Source: Porphyromonas sp. COT-239 OH1446 | GTDB taxonomy: Bacteria > Bacteroidota > Bacteroidia > Bacteroidales > Porphyromonadaceae | DNA length: 64,000 bases | Reading direction: 5' to 3' | NCBI RefSeq assembly: GCF_000768875.1 | Contig: NZ_JRAO01000015.1 | Coordinates: 124,192 to 188,191, forward strand | Shown: positions 16,522-24,457 of the stretch, in pieces | Position numbering within the stretch: position 1 is the first letter of the stretch | Layout of the letters: the number at the start of each line of letters is the position of its first letter | The notes under the pieces: model-generated | What the model was told of the DNA's origin: nothing | Database searches by the model: none | Seen by the model: only the letters and a program-made list of their open reading frames with translations | Position numbers and translations under genes: made by a program

Positions 16522-17127
16522 TTACTTAGAATACAATTCTACGATCAACTGCTCCTTGATATCTTCAGGAATATCAGCACGCTCAGGCTGGTGGAGGAAC
16601 TTACCACTTAGAGAAGACTGTTCCCACTCGAGCCAAGGATACTTGCTGTGGTTGAAGCCCGAGAGAGCACCCTCGATCACTTCGAGGCTCTTGGAGCGTT
16701 CGCGAACAGCTACTACCTGACCAGGCTTGAGCGTATAAGAGGGGATATTCACCACCTGTCCGTCCACCGTGATATGACGGTGAGAAACCAGCTGACGTGC
16801 AGCAGCACGAGAGCGAGCGATACCGAGACGGAACACCACGTTGTCGAGACGACTCTCGAGCAGCTGTAGGAGTACCTCACCAGTTACGCCCTTGCTACGA
16901 TGGGCCTTCTCGAAGAGGTTGCGGAACTGCTTCTCAAGCACACCATAGGTGTACTTAGCCTTCTGCTTCTCCTTGAGCTGAATGCCGTATTCGCTCGTCT
17001 TACGACGACGGCTGTTGCCGTGCTGTCCAGGAGGATAGTTCTTCTTTGCCAGCACCTTGTCTGCACCGAAGATGGGAGCACCCAGCTTACGTGCGATCTT
17101 TGATTTAGGACCTGTATATCTTGCCAT
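16522..17127 (-). CDS. rpsD: 30S ribosomal protein S4
   Basis: 201 residues, full length. The N-terminus [16 protein letters not shown] and the S4 RNA-binding domain ([20 protein letters not shown], then [14 protein letters not shown]) are clear. It nucleates 30S assembly, binds 16S rRNA and in many bacteria represses its own operon. A 205-nt leader precedes it, unlike the tight spacing elsewhere in the operon, which fits an S4 autoregulatory site. Confidence 0.98.
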   Translation of the reverse strand: MARYTGPKSKIARKLGAPIFGADKVLAKKNYPPGQHGNSRRRKTSEYGIQLKEKQKAKYTYGVLEKQFRNLFEKAHRSKGVTGEVLLQLLESRLDNVVFRLGIARSRAAARQLVSHRHITVDGQVVNIPSYTLKPGQVVAVRERSKSLEVIEGALSGFNHSKYPWLEWEQSSLSGKFLHQPERADIPEDIKEQLIVELYSK

Positions 17128-17332
17128 TGTTATCTTAAATTTGGGCGATGGGGCTCTGTGGGGTCAGAAGCCTCGAGAGTGTCTGAGTGGCGCAGCCGCG
17201 ACCGGTTATGAGGAGAGGATAGAAATATGAAAGTATAGCCAATCTATTCGCCCAGTCTCAGACTCCAGCTGCGAGGGGTCATCCCCGCCCTACCGCATCA
17301 ATAAATCATGTGTCGAGTCTCTCGTTTGCTGA
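17128..17332 (-). promoter_or_regulatory. probable S4 autoregulatory leader between rpsK and rpsD
   Basis: This 205-nt gap is far longer than other gaps in the operon and has no ORF of note. It contains three complementary pairs: TGGGCGA (17142-17148) with TCGCCCA (17248-17254), GTCTGAG (17181-17187) with CTCAGAC (17257-17263), and CGCAGC (17191-17196) with GCTGCG (17268-17273). The pairs cross each other, so they imply a pseudoknot or alternative folds. An S4-binding leader in Bacteroidia is known from the literature; identity here is an inference from place and structure. Confidence 0.5.
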
Positions 17333-17719
17333 TTACACCTTACGTCTCTTAGGTGGACGGCAGCCATTGTGAGGCATTGGGGTAACGTCGATGATCTCGA
17401 GCACCTCGATACCAGCACCATGGATGGTACGGATAGCAGACTCACGGCCATTACCTGGGCCCTTGACATACACCTTAACCTTGCGCAAGCCGAGGTCATA
17501 AGCTACCTTAGCACAATCTTGGGCAGCCATCTGAGCAGCATAAGGGGTGTTCTTCTTAGAGCTACGGAAGCCCATCTTACCAGCCGAAGACCAGCTAATC
17601 ACCTGGCCATCGCTATTAGCAAGAGAGATAATGATGTTATTGAAAGAAGAATGGATGTGAGCTTGGCCCACGGCGTCGATTCTTACGACCTTCTTCTTAG
17701 CGACTGTTTTCTTTGCCAT
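17333..17719 (-). CDS. rpsK: 30S ribosomal protein S11
   Basis: 128 residues. Conserved blocks [40 protein letters not shown] and the C-terminal [15 protein letters not shown] identify S11 of the 30S platform. Located 11 nt after rpsM. The transcript continues into the rpsD leader. Confidence 0.98.
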   Translation of the reverse strand: MAKKTVAKKKVVRIDAVGQAHIHSSFNNIIISLANSDGQVISWSSAGKMGFRSSKKNTPYAAQMAAQDCAKVAYDLGLRKVKVYVKGPGNGRESAIRTIHGAGIEVLEIIDVTPMPHNGCRPPKRRKV

Positions 17720-17730
17720 ATCAACGGTTA

Positions 17731-18111
17731 TTATTTAGTAGCCTTCTTCTTGTTTGCAACTGTCTTCTTCTTACCCTTACGTGTGCGAGCATTGTTCTTT
17801 GTGCTCTGACCGCGCAGGGGCAGACCGATACGGTGGCGCACACCACGGTAGCAACCGATATCCATGAGACGCTTGATGTTGAGCGAGATTTCTGAGCGGA
17901 GGTCTCCCTCTACCTTGTAGCCTGCGCCGATCACCTCACGGATGCTAGCAGCCTGGTCATCTGTCCAGTCCTTAACCTTGATATTGCGATCAACCCCAGC
18001 CTTGTCAAGGATCTTAGCAGCACTGCTACGACCGATACCAAAGATGTAAGTCAAGGCAATTTCTCCTCGTTTGTTTTGTGGCAAGTCTACGCCGACAATT
18101 CTTATAGCCAT
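17731..18111 (-). CDS. rpsM: 30S ribosomal protein S13
   Basis: 126 residues. [20 protein letters not shown] and [14 protein letters not shown] are the conserved N-terminal helices. The C-terminal [20 protein letters not shown] binds 16S rRNA near the A and P sites. It opens the classical alpha operon, downstream of infA and rpmJ. Confidence 0.98.
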   Translation of the reverse strand: MAIRIVGVDLPQNKRGEIALTYIFGIGRSSAAKILDKAGVDRNIKVKDWTDDQAASIREVIGAGYKVEGDLRSEISLNIKRLMDIGCYRGVRHRIGLPLRGQSTKNNARTRKGKKKTVANKKKATK

Positions 18112-18144
18112 ACTTATTTCTTAGTGATTAGTGTAATGACGAAA

Positions 18145-18261
18145 CTACCCTTGACGTTGCTTAAACTTAGGGTTCTTCTTGTTGATTACATACAAGCGAC
18201 CTTTGCGACGAACGATCTTGCAGTCTGCAGTGCGCTTCTTGAGTGATGCTCTTACTTTCAT
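18145..18261 (-). CDS. rpmJ: 50S ribosomal protein L36
   Basis: 38 residues read directly from the sequence: [20 protein letters not shown], then [18 protein letters not shown]. Length and order match L36. Only one cysteine (residue 14) remains, so this is the zinc-free (C-minus) form. It sits between infA (12 nt) and rpsM (33 nt). Confidence 0.97.
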   Translation of the reverse strand: MKVRASLKKRTADCKIVRRKGRLYVINKKNPKFKQRQG

Positions 18262-18273
18262 ATCTATATTGAG

Positions 18274-18492
18274 TTATTTGTATCTAAACGATATTCTGCC
18301 CTTGGACAGATCATACGGAGACATCTCGACCTTAACCTTGTCCCCTGGGAGGATCTTGATGTAGTGCATGCGCATCTTCCCAGAGATGTGAGCGGTGATC
18401 TGATGACCATTCTCCAGCTCCACCTTGAACATTGCGTTGGACAAAGCCTCGAGGATAACTCCGTCTAGCTCTATAGCAGCTTGCTTTGACAT
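18274..18492 (-). CDS. infA: translation initiation factor IF-1
   Basis: 72 residues, one OB-fold. The N-terminus [20 protein letters not shown] and [20 protein letters not shown] are standard. It binds the A site of the 30S subunit during initiation. The gene lies 9 nt after map, the usual order in Bacteroidota. Confidence 0.98.
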   Translation of the reverse strand: MSKQAAIELDGVILEALSNAMFKVELENGHQITAHISGKMRMHYIKILPGDKVKVEMSPYDLSKGRISFRYK

Positions 18493-18501
18493 AAAATCTA
18501 A

Positions 18502-19287
18502 CTAAAATTGTCGATCTCCTAGTACTTCACTGATAAAGTCAAACGAAGACAGAATGTCAGCCTTACCCTCACGGATAGCCACACAATGCTCGAAGTGCGC
18601 CGAGGGCTTGCGGGTCTTGGTGCGTACGGTCCAACCGTCTCGCTCGAAGGTAACATTCTTGCTCCCGATATTAATCATCGGCTCAATGCAGATACACATG
18701 CCACTGCGAAGTTCCGTACCCGTGCCACGACGGCCGTAGTTGGGGACCTCTGGGCTCTCGTGCATACTCTGCCCGATGCCATGGCCGACAAGCTCTCTGA
18801 CGACATGATAGCCACGCTGCTCGCAATACTGCTGCACGGCATGACCAATGTCTCCGGTACGCTTGCCAGGCACAGCCTGCTCGATACCGATGTAGAGGGC
18901 CTCTCGAGTGGTGTGCAAGAGGGCGAGGGTCTCTTCAGCGACCTCTCCTACAGCAAAGGTGTAGGCAGAGTCTCCTGTGAAGCCCGCCAGCTTCGTACCA
19001 CAATCGACCGAAACAATATCTCCATCCTGGAGGACAACCTTGTCCGAGGGGATGCCATGCACTACATGGTCATTGACCGAGGTGCAGAGACTACCTGGGA
19101 AGCCATGATAACCGAGGAAGGCTGGCTCTGCGCCATGATCTCGGATAAACTCCTCGGCTCGCTTGTCGAGCTGCTTAGTAGTTACCCCAGGGGCGATAAG
19201 CTTAGCGACCTCGGCTAGAGTGCGACCAACCAAGAGGTTGGCCGCTCTCATGAGCTCGATTTCTTCGTCTGTCTTTAAGTAAATCAT
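18502..19287 (-). CDS. map: methionine aminopeptidase type I
   Basis: 261 residues from the ATG at 19287 (MIYLKTDEEIELMRAANLLV). An upstream in-frame ATG at 19353 lies inside secY and only adds an unrelated 22 residues. Metal ligands are visible: VDCGTKLAGFTGDSA (two Asp), ELVGHGIG (His), CICIEPMI (Glu) and HFEHCVAI ahead of the last Glu. It removes the initiator methionine from new proteins. Located between secY (4-nt gap) and infA. Confidence 0.96.
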   Translation of the reverse strand: MIYLKTDEEIELMRAANLLVGRTLAEVAKLIAPGVTTKQLDKRAEEFIRDHGAEPAFLGYHGFPGSLCTSVNDHVVHGIPSDKVVLQDGDIVSVDCGTKLAGFTGDSAYTFAVGEVAEETLALLHTTREALYIGIEQAVPGKRTGDIGHAVQQYCEQRGYHVVRELVGHGIGQSMHESPEVPNYGRRGTGTELRSGMCICIEPMINIGSKNVTFERDGWTVRTKTRKPSAHFEHCVAIREGKADILSSFDFISEVLGDRQF

Positions 19288-19291
19288 TCTG

Positions 19292-20638
19292 CTAGTAAGC
19301 TGCCACTGATCCAGTTCTTCCCTTGATGCGTCCGCTCTTGAGCAAACCATCATAATGGCGCATGAGCAAGTGGCTCTCTACCTGCTGCAAGGTGTCCAGG
19401 ACAACGCCTACAAGGATGAGCAGAGAAGTACCACCGAAGAACTGCGAGAACTCTGGCTGAGCACCCAGCACATTTCGTGCCAGGGCAGGCAACACTGCCA
19501 CAATGGCAAGGAAGAATGCCCCTGGCAGGGTAATTCTATCCATGATCGTGTCGATGTATTGCTTGGTAGCCTTACCGGGCTTAACGCCAGGGATAAAGCC
19601 ATTGTTTCGCTTGAGATCATCAGCGATCTGAGCTGGATTGATCGTAATAGCAGTGTAGAAGTAAGTGAATAGGAGGATGAGCAGAGCAAAAACGATGTTG
19701 TAAGACCAACCCGTTACGTCCGCAAAGCCTGCGAAGAAGCCGCCTCCCTCACCAGTGCTACCGAGACCGATCAGATAGATGGGGAGCATCATGATGGCCT
19801 GGGCGAAAATAATAGGCATCACGTTGGCAGAGTTCACCTTCAGGGGGATGTACTGACGTGCGCCGCCATACTGCTTGTTACCTACCACACGCTTGGCATA
19901 CTGAACGGGCACACGACGAGCACCCTGAACGAGCATGATAGCACCAGCGATAACAAAGAGTAGGAATACGATCTCGAAGAGGAATGCCACTAGACCTCCA
20001 GCCATGCTACCTGCCAAACGGCCATTCCACTCTGCCAGGAAGGCATGAGGGAGGCGGGCAATGATACCGACCATGATGATCAGAGAGACACCGTTGCCGA
20101 GCCCCTTATCTGTGATGCGTTCACCGAGCCAGAGGACGAACATACTACCAGCAGCCATAACGACTGTGGCATAGATACCGAACCACCATCCCTCGGGCAA
20201 TGAAGAGCCTGAGAGCTTGAGCTGATCGCCCACATTACCCAGGTAAACTGGGGCTTGGATAAGCAGGATCAGCACCGTTAGGTAGCGAGTCCACTGATCG
20301 ATCTTACGACGACCACTCTCCCCCTCACGCTGCAACTTCTGCATCGAGGGGACGAGGATAGCGGCCAGCTGCATCATGATAGAGGCAGAGATGTAGGGCA
20401 TGATCCCGAGCGCAAAGATGGAGGCATTGGCAAAGGCCCCCCCGGAGAACATATCCAGAAGAGCGAGCATACCATCCTTAGTCTGATTTTGAAGACCTGA
20501 GAGCGCAGAGGGGTCTATACCGGGGATCACAACGTGTGATCCAAAGCGATATATGATCACAAAAAACACCGTGGTGAGGATGCGCTGACGCAGCTCCTCA
20601 ACCTTCCAGATGTTTTTTAGGGTCTCTACCAAACGCAT
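19292..20638 (-). CDS. secY: preprotein translocase subunit SecY
   Basis: 448 residues with ten hydrophobic segments. The N-terminal RQRILTTVFFVIIYRFGSHV, the plug region after the first helix, and late loops KRNNGFIPGVKPGKATKQYI and LLMRHYDGLLKSGRIKGRTG are typical. It forms the protein-conducting channel of the inner membrane with SecE and SecG. It starts 4 nt after rplO, as in other spc operons. Confidence 0.98.
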   Translation of the reverse strand: MRLVETLKNIWKVEELRQRILTTVFFVIIYRFGSHVVIPGIDPSALSGLQNQTKDGMLALLDMFSGGAFANASIFALGIMPYISASIMMQLAAILVPSMQKLQREGESGRRKIDQWTRYLTVLILLIQAPVYLGNVGDQLKLSGSSLPEGWWFGIYATVVMAAGSMFVLWLGERITDKGLGNGVSLIIMVGIIARLPHAFLAEWNGRLAGSMAGGLVAFLFEIVFLLFVIAGAIMLVQGARRVPVQYAKRVVGNKQYGGARQYIPLKVNSANVMPIIFAQAIMMLPIYLIGLGSTGEGGGFFAGFADVTGWSYNIVFALLILLFTYFYTAITINPAQIADDLKRNNGFIPGVKPGKATKQYIDTIMDRITLPGAFFLAIVAVLPALARNVLGAQPEFSQFFGGTSLLILVGVVLDTLQQVESHLLMRHYDGLLKSGRIKGRTGSVAAY

Positions 20639-20642
20639 GAGC

Positions 20643-21089
20643 TTAAAGTTTTGTTACGGAGCCACCTGCTGCCAGGATTGCAGCCTCTGCACTCTTGGAG
20701 AAGGCATCTGCCTTAACCTCTAACTTAGCCTTCAACTCACCGTTGCCAAGGATCTTAACGAGCTCCTTGCCAGAGATGAGACCAGCCTTGGCCAGCTCAT
20801 CCTTGCAGATCACCTCTAGGCCCTTGGTCTCAGCGAGCATCTGCAGGGTAGAGAGATTGATGGGTGAGTACTCAACACGATTGATATTCTTGAAGCCGAA
20901 CTTAGGCAGACGACGCTGAATAGGCATCTGACCACCTTCGAAACCGACCTTCTTAGAGTAACCTGAGCGGCTCTTAGCCCCCTTGTGTCCACGAGTAGAG
21001 GTACCACCAAGGCCAGATCCGGGTCCACGACCAATTCTCTTACGCGTCTTAACAGAGCCTTCAGCAGGCTTCAAACTTGATAGATTCAT
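20643..21089 (-). CDS. rplO: 50S ribosomal protein L15
   Basis: 148 residues. MNLSSLKPAEGSVKTRKRIG and GRGPGSGLGGTSTRGHKGAK are the conserved glycine-rich N-terminal tail that enters the 23S rRNA core; the globular C-terminal part follows. Normal place between rpmD and secY. Confidence 0.98.
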   Translation of the reverse strand: MNLSSLKPAEGSVKTRKRIGRGPGSGLGGTSTRGHKGAKSRSGYSKKVGFEGGQMPIQRRLPKFGFKNINRVEYSPINLSTLQMLAETKGLEVICKDELAKAGLISGKELVKILGNGELKAKLEVKADAFSKSAEAAILAAGGSVTKL

Positions 21090-21111
21090 TTCTGTCTTTG
21101 AGTTGCGTTTA

Positions 21112-21288
21112 TTATTCTACGATGCGAACGAGGTGCTTAACGGCATTGACCATACCCAAGATCTGAGGAGTGGCCTCGTGCTCTACTACCTGGTTCATTT
21201 TCTTCAGGCCCAAGGCTCTCAGGGTTAGCTTCTGCACCTTAGGACGCTTGATTTGGCTACGAACCTGCTGTATCTTAATTGTTGCCAT
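21112..21288 (-). CDS. rpmD: 50S ribosomal protein L30
   Basis: 58 residues read from the sequence, starting MATIKIQQVRSQIKRPKVQK and ending NAVKHLVRIVE. This is the standard short bacterial L30. Located between rpsE and rplO, with gaps of 27 and 22 nt. Confidence 0.97.
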   Translation of the reverse strand: MATIKIQQVRSQIKRPKVQKLTLRALGLKKMNQVVEHEATPQILGMVNAVKHLVRIVE

Positions 21289-21315
21289 GATACAATATCC
21301 TTATATTACTGATTA

Positions 21316-21834
21316 CTATCCCTTAAATACCTTCTCCACAGAAACTCCACGATGACGAGCCACATCCAGAGGGCTGCGCATCTGTGCGAGTGCTTCGATA
21401 GTTGCCTTAACGAGGTTGTGGGGGTTAGACGAACCCTGGCTCTTGGCCAATACGTCGGACACACCAACACTCTCGAGTACGGCACGCATAGCACCACCAG
21501 CCTTCACACCGGTACCAGCACTAGCGGGTCTGAGGAGCACACGAGCTCCACCGAACGATGCCTCCTGATCGTGAGGGATAGTACCCTTGTGGACGGGCAC
21601 ACGGATCAGATTCTTCTTGGCGGCCTCTACGCCCTTGGCGATAGCGGCAGATACTTCGCCTGCCTTACCAAGACCCCAGCCGATCACACCATCCTCGTTA
21701 CCTACCACCACGATAGCGGAGAACGAGAAGGTACGACCACCCTTGGTTACCTTAGTTACACGGTTGATGGCAACCAGTCTATCCTTCAATTCCAAGTCGT
21801 TCGTCGACTTTACACGATTTTCTATTCTAGCCAT
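21316..21834 (-). CDS. rpsE: 30S ribosomal protein S5
   Basis: 172 residues from the ATG at 21834 ([20 protein letters not shown]). The longer ORF start overlaps rplR and adds no S5 sequence. [20 protein letters not shown] and [20 protein letters not shown] are conserved S5 blocks. It helps decoding accuracy on the 30S subunit. Confidence 0.97.
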   Translation of the reverse strand: MARIENRVKSTNDLELKDRLVAINRVTKVTKGGRTFSFSAIVVVGNEDGVIGWGLGKAGEVSAAIAKGVEAAKKNLIRVPVHKGTIPHDQEASFGGARVLLRPASAGTGVKAGGAMRAVLESVGVSDVLAKSQGSSNPHNLVKATIEALAQMRSPLDVARHRGVSVEKVFKG

Positions 21835-21841
21835 TTGTTGT

Positions 21842-22186
21842 TTAGAATTTGAGGCCTGCAGCACGAGCAGCATCTGCCAGTTCCTTTACACGACCGTGGT
21901 AGAGATACCCATTACGGTCAAACACTACTGTGCTCACACCTGCAGACTGAGCAGCCTTGGCCACTTCAGCACCCACAAGGGCAGCGATTTCCTTCTTAGT
22001 TCCCTGGGCTTCGAGCTTCAGAGATGAAGCACTGGCCAGCGTACATCCAGCCACGTCGTCGATGATCTGAGCGTAGATCTGCTTGTTGCTGCGGAATACG
22101 GTGAGACGAGGACGCTCTGCTGTACCGTTGATCTTGCTGCGAATGCGCTTCTTGATCTTCAGTCTTCTATTTTCCTTATTTGCCAT
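21842..22186 (-). CDS. rplR: 50S ribosomal protein L18
   Basis: 114 residues. The basic N-terminus [20 protein letters not shown] and core [20 protein letters not shown] identify L18, the 5S rRNA-binding protein. The C-terminal [20 protein letters not shown] is standard. Confidence 0.98.
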   Translation of the reverse strand: MANKENRRLKIKKRIRSKINGTAERPRLTVFRSNKQIYAQIIDDVAGCTLASASSLKLEAQGTKKEIAALVGAEVAKAAQSAGVSTVVFDRNGYLYHGRVKELADAARAAGLKF

Positions 22187-22208
22187 GATTTCTTTGGTTT
22201 TTTAGCGA

Positions 22209-22760
22209 TTACTTACCAGCAGACTTACCAGACTTACGACGGATCACTTCGCCCTCGAACTTGATACCCTTACCCTTATAAGGCTCAGGCTTGCGGAACG
22301 AACGGATCTTCGTGCACACCTGTCCTAGGAGCTGCTTGTCTGCGCTCTCGAGGATGATCAGAGGGTTCTTGTTACGCTCCGACTTCGTCTCCACGCTGAT
22401 CTCCTTGGGGAGCTGGAGAAATACGTTGTGCGTAAAGCCCAGAGAGAGCTCTAGGATCTGTCCCTGGTTGGATGCACGATAACCCACACCCACGAGTTCG
22501 AGAGTCTTCTTGAAGCCCTCGGACACGCCAATAACCATATTGTTGATGAGTGCACGATAGAGACCATGCATAGAGCGATCTAGACGCTCGTCGCTGTGGC
22601 GTTCTACGATGATGGCACCATCCTCTACCTTAACACTGATGCGAGAGTCTACCTTCTGAGTGAGCTCTCCCTTGGGGCCCTTGACTGTTACTACGTCGCC
22701 GTTGAGAGACACAGTTACGCCAGTTGGGATGCTAATGGGCAACTTACCAATTCTTGACAT
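22209..22760 (-). CDS. rplF: 50S ribosomal protein L6
   Basis: 183 residues from the ATG at 22760 (MSRIGKLPISIPTGVTVSLN). The 11 residues ahead in the open frame overlap rpsH and are not L6-like. Two L6 repeats are visible, and the C-terminus has KPEPYKGKGIKFEGEVIRRK. It binds near the sarcin-ricin loop. Confidence 0.97.
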   Translation of the reverse strand: MSRIGKLPISIPTGVTVSLNGDVVTVKGPKGELTQKVDSRISVKVEDGAIIVERHSDERLDRSMHGLYRALINNMVIGVSEGFKKTLELVGVGYRASNQGQILELSLGFTHNVFLQLPKEISVETKSERNKNPLIILESADKQLLGQVCTKIRSFRKPEPYKGKGIKFEGEVIRRKSGKSAGK

Positions 22761-22777
22761 TGCTTGTCCTCCTTCTT

Positions 22778-23173
22778 TTAGTAAACGTAACACAATACTT
22801 CACCGCCCACCTTGAGCGTGCGTGCTTCCTTGTCGGTCATCACACCACGGCTAGTTGATAGGATAGCGATACCCAAACCATTGAGTACACGGGGCATCTC
22901 ACGATAACCCACATACTTACGAAGACCTGGACGAGAAACACGCTTGAGGGCCTTGATGGCATTCACGCGGCTCGCACGGTCGTACTTGAGGGCAACCTTG
23001 ATGCTACCCTGAGGGCCTTCCTCGATGAACTTGTAGTTCAGGATGTAACCCTTGTCAAAAAGGATCTTGGTGATCTCCTTCTTGAGATTAGACGCTGGGA
23101 TCTCAACCACTCTGTGGCCAGCCTTCACTGCGTTACGCAGGCGCGTCAGGTAATCCGCTATAGGATCTGTCAT
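22778..23173 (-). CDS. rpsH: 30S ribosomal protein S8 (first gene of the detached operon half)
   Basis: 131 residues. MTDPIADYLTRLRNAVKAGH and the C-terminal YREMPRVLNGLGIAILSTSR and GGEVLCYVY are conserved. In most bacteria rpsH directly follows rpsN and S8 represses the spc mRNA. Here the upstream neighbour is a non-coding stretch and tRNA-Gln; rpsN lies 15.4 kb away. So rpsH opens its own transcription unit. Confidence 0.97.
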   Translation of the reverse strand: MTDPIADYLTRLRNAVKAGHRVVEIPASNLKKEITKILFDKGYILNYKFIEEGPQGSIKVALKYDRASRVNAIKALKRVSRPGLRKYVGYREMPRVLNGLGIAILSTSRGVMTDKEARTLKVGGEVLCYVY

Positions 23174-23310
23174 GAAATAAAAGAATTAAATTGACTCGGA
23201 ACGCCCGAGCAATATTTAACAATACGATCGTTGTGCTCTCTCTGCCAGAGCGATTTAGCCTAAGAGACTAGCACACGTCCACACATTAAGAGCAGGCAAA
23301 TTTACGAAGA
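23174..23310 (-). promoter_or_regulatory. leader and weak promoter region of the rpsH operon
   Basis: On the minus strand TTTG occurs at 23297-23300, but no clear TAnnTTTG follows at 19-20 nt. A small hairpin with arms GCTCT/AGAGC lies near 23235-23251. This region must supply the promoter if the rpsH half is transcribed separately. The promoter itself cannot be fixed by eye. Confidence 0.35.
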
Positions 23311-23344
23311 ATTATCGAACTGCCCAAAAAATGAGTTCGATAAT
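23311..23344. terminator. hairpin upstream of rpsH
   Basis: ATTATCGAAC (23311-23320) and GTTCGATAAT (23335-23344) form a perfect 10-bp stem with a 14-nt loop. On the minus strand the stem is followed by TTCTTCG, a poor U-tract. It sits between tRNA-Gln read-through and the rpsH leader; it may be a terminator or a protein-binding operator. Confidence 0.45.
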
Positions 23345-23480
23345 ATCCGCGTCTACAAGCGATTATCTCACCCCGAACCCCTCCATAGACCCCAGCCCAA
23401 AACAAGAGCACAACCAGGCCTCCCTCTCCAAAAATCCCACAAAGGCCACAACAGTCCCTCGCTCGAGATCCAAACACAGG

Positions 23481-23689
23481 CATAAGTAAAAGCTTCGCAG
23501 AAGCCTCATACAGGATCGCAACAGAGACTCAAATAGGATCGAAGCAGAGACATAAGTAGGAACTCCATCGAGATCCTACTAGGATCACAATAGAGACTCA
23601 AGTAAGACCAAAATAGAGACATAAGTGGAAGCTCCGCAGAGACCCAATACAGGATCACAACAGAGACTCAAGTAGGGATGCAACAGAGA
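23481..23689. repeat. three tandem copies of a ~70-nt unit, each built from 23-nt subunits
   Basis: Copies start at CATAAGT: 23481-23550 (70 nt), 23551-23619 (69 nt) and 23620-23689 (70 nt). Inside, GAG-containing segments recur every 23 nt, such as AATAGAGACTCAAGTA and CAACAGAGACTCAAGTA. The second copy contains the arm pair AGTAGGA/TCCTACT. It belongs to the same family as the other intergenic arrays and lies 300 nt upstream of rpsH. Confidence 0.8.
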
Positions 23690-23834
23690 TACAAACGAGG
23701 CACAGCCGTAGCCCCAACGACAGCATCGAGCACATCCCCAACAACAATGCAGGCCAATCTCTGATAGGGCGCAGGGTCGGGCACAAAAAGAAAGTGCGGC
23801 AAAACATTCGTTTCACCGCACCCTCACCCCTGTG

Positions 23835-23905
23835 TTGCCTCATAAGGACTCGAACCTTAACAAACAGGACCAGAATCTGTTGTGCTACCATTACACCATG
23901 AGGCA
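23835..23905 (-). tRNA. tRNA-Gln (anticodon CTG)
   Basis: 71 nt. The acceptor arms TGCCTCA and TGAGGCA pair over 7 bp, with discriminator A. The D-arm contains GTGTAATGGTAGCAC and the T-arm is TAAGG-TTCGAGT-CCTTA. The anticodon loop TTCTGGT reads CTG. The anticodon stem ACAGA/CCTGT has an A-C mismatch at the base next to the loop (31-39). CCA is not encoded. Confidence 0.93.
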
Positions 23906-23943
23906 ATATCCGCTCGAGATCCTCTCGAAGCTCGTTTGCGCTG

Positions 23944-23974
23944 CAAAGGTAAAAGTATTTTTTGAACCAGCAAA
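23944..23974 (-). promoter_or_regulatory. promoter of tRNA-Gln
   Basis: On the minus strand TTTG (23971-23974), 19 nt, then TACCTTTG (23944-23951): a perfect match to the Bacteroidota promoter. Transcription would start near 23937, about 30 nt before the tRNA. The stretch 23,975-24,222 shows no other feature. Confidence 0.75.
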
Positions 23975-24222
23975 GCATTCGCCCTAGATTTCCCCTAAAA
24001 ATTCATTCTGTTCCCTTCCGAAGCAACACCCTCCCCACCCTCAACCAAGAGCGAAGAGCCCCCAAAAGAGCTCTCCAAAGCTCCCCCTTGACCACGAGAA
24101 TATCCTAAACGCCCCATCCAGCAGCCCCAGTCAGAACAAAAACAATCGCACACTTATTTCATTAAACAAGAGCAAGAAAAGCCCCTCTACAGGCCTATGA
24201 AGTCAAAAAATTAACGGCAATA

Positions 24223-24254
24223 TTTGCATGAACCAAAAACTTGCTCTATCTTTG
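24223..24254 (+). promoter_or_regulatory. promoter of tRNA-Asp
   Basis: TTTG (24223-24226), 20 nt, TATCTTTG (24247-24254): a perfect Bacteroidota promoter. The start near 24261 is about 36 nt before the tRNA. Confidence 0.8.
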
Positions 24255-24296
24255 CAGAGCAAAAGCAAAGGAGATCACCTCCAAAGCCTCGCAAAC

Positions 24297-24370
24297 GGTG
24301 TGGTAGTTCAGTTGGTTAGAATACCTGCCTGTCACGCAGGGGGTCGCGGGTTCGAGTCCCGTCCATACCG
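24297..24370 (+). tRNA. tRNA-Asp (anticodon GTC)
   Basis: 74 nt. Acceptor GGTGTGG pairs with CCATACC (one G-T), discriminator G. The anticodon arm CCTGC-CTGTCAC-GCAGG reads GTC. The T-arm is GCGGG-TTCGAGT-CCCGT, with a final G-T pair. CCA is not encoded. A strong promoter lies upstream and a hairpin terminator follows. Confidence 0.96.
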
Positions 24371-24404
24371 CAAGGGAGCTCAGAGAGCACTCAACCGAAT
24401 AAGC

Positions 24405-24436
24405 AATCGCTGTAGAACATCAGTTCTGCAGCGATT
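24405..24436 (+). terminator. terminator after tRNA-Asp
   Basis: AATCGCTGTAGAAC, four bases, GTTCTGCAGCGATT: a 14-bp stem (one T-G wobble), followed by ATTCTTTTATAT. It lies 22 nt before the recQ stop on the other strand and may serve both directions. Confidence 0.8.
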
Positions 24437-24457
24437 ATTCTTTTATATATACCCCTT

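Noticed and set aside
17128-17332. missing gene (adk or tuf) in the gap
   Set aside because: No ORF with coding character; structure suggests a leader instead.
18586-19218. 210-residue plus-strand ORF opposite map
   Set aside because: Map has all metal ligands on the other strand; this frame is a shadow.
23481-23689. CRISPR array
   Set aside because: The repeats are degenerate, continuous and of 23/70-nt period with no unique spacers, and no cas gene is present.
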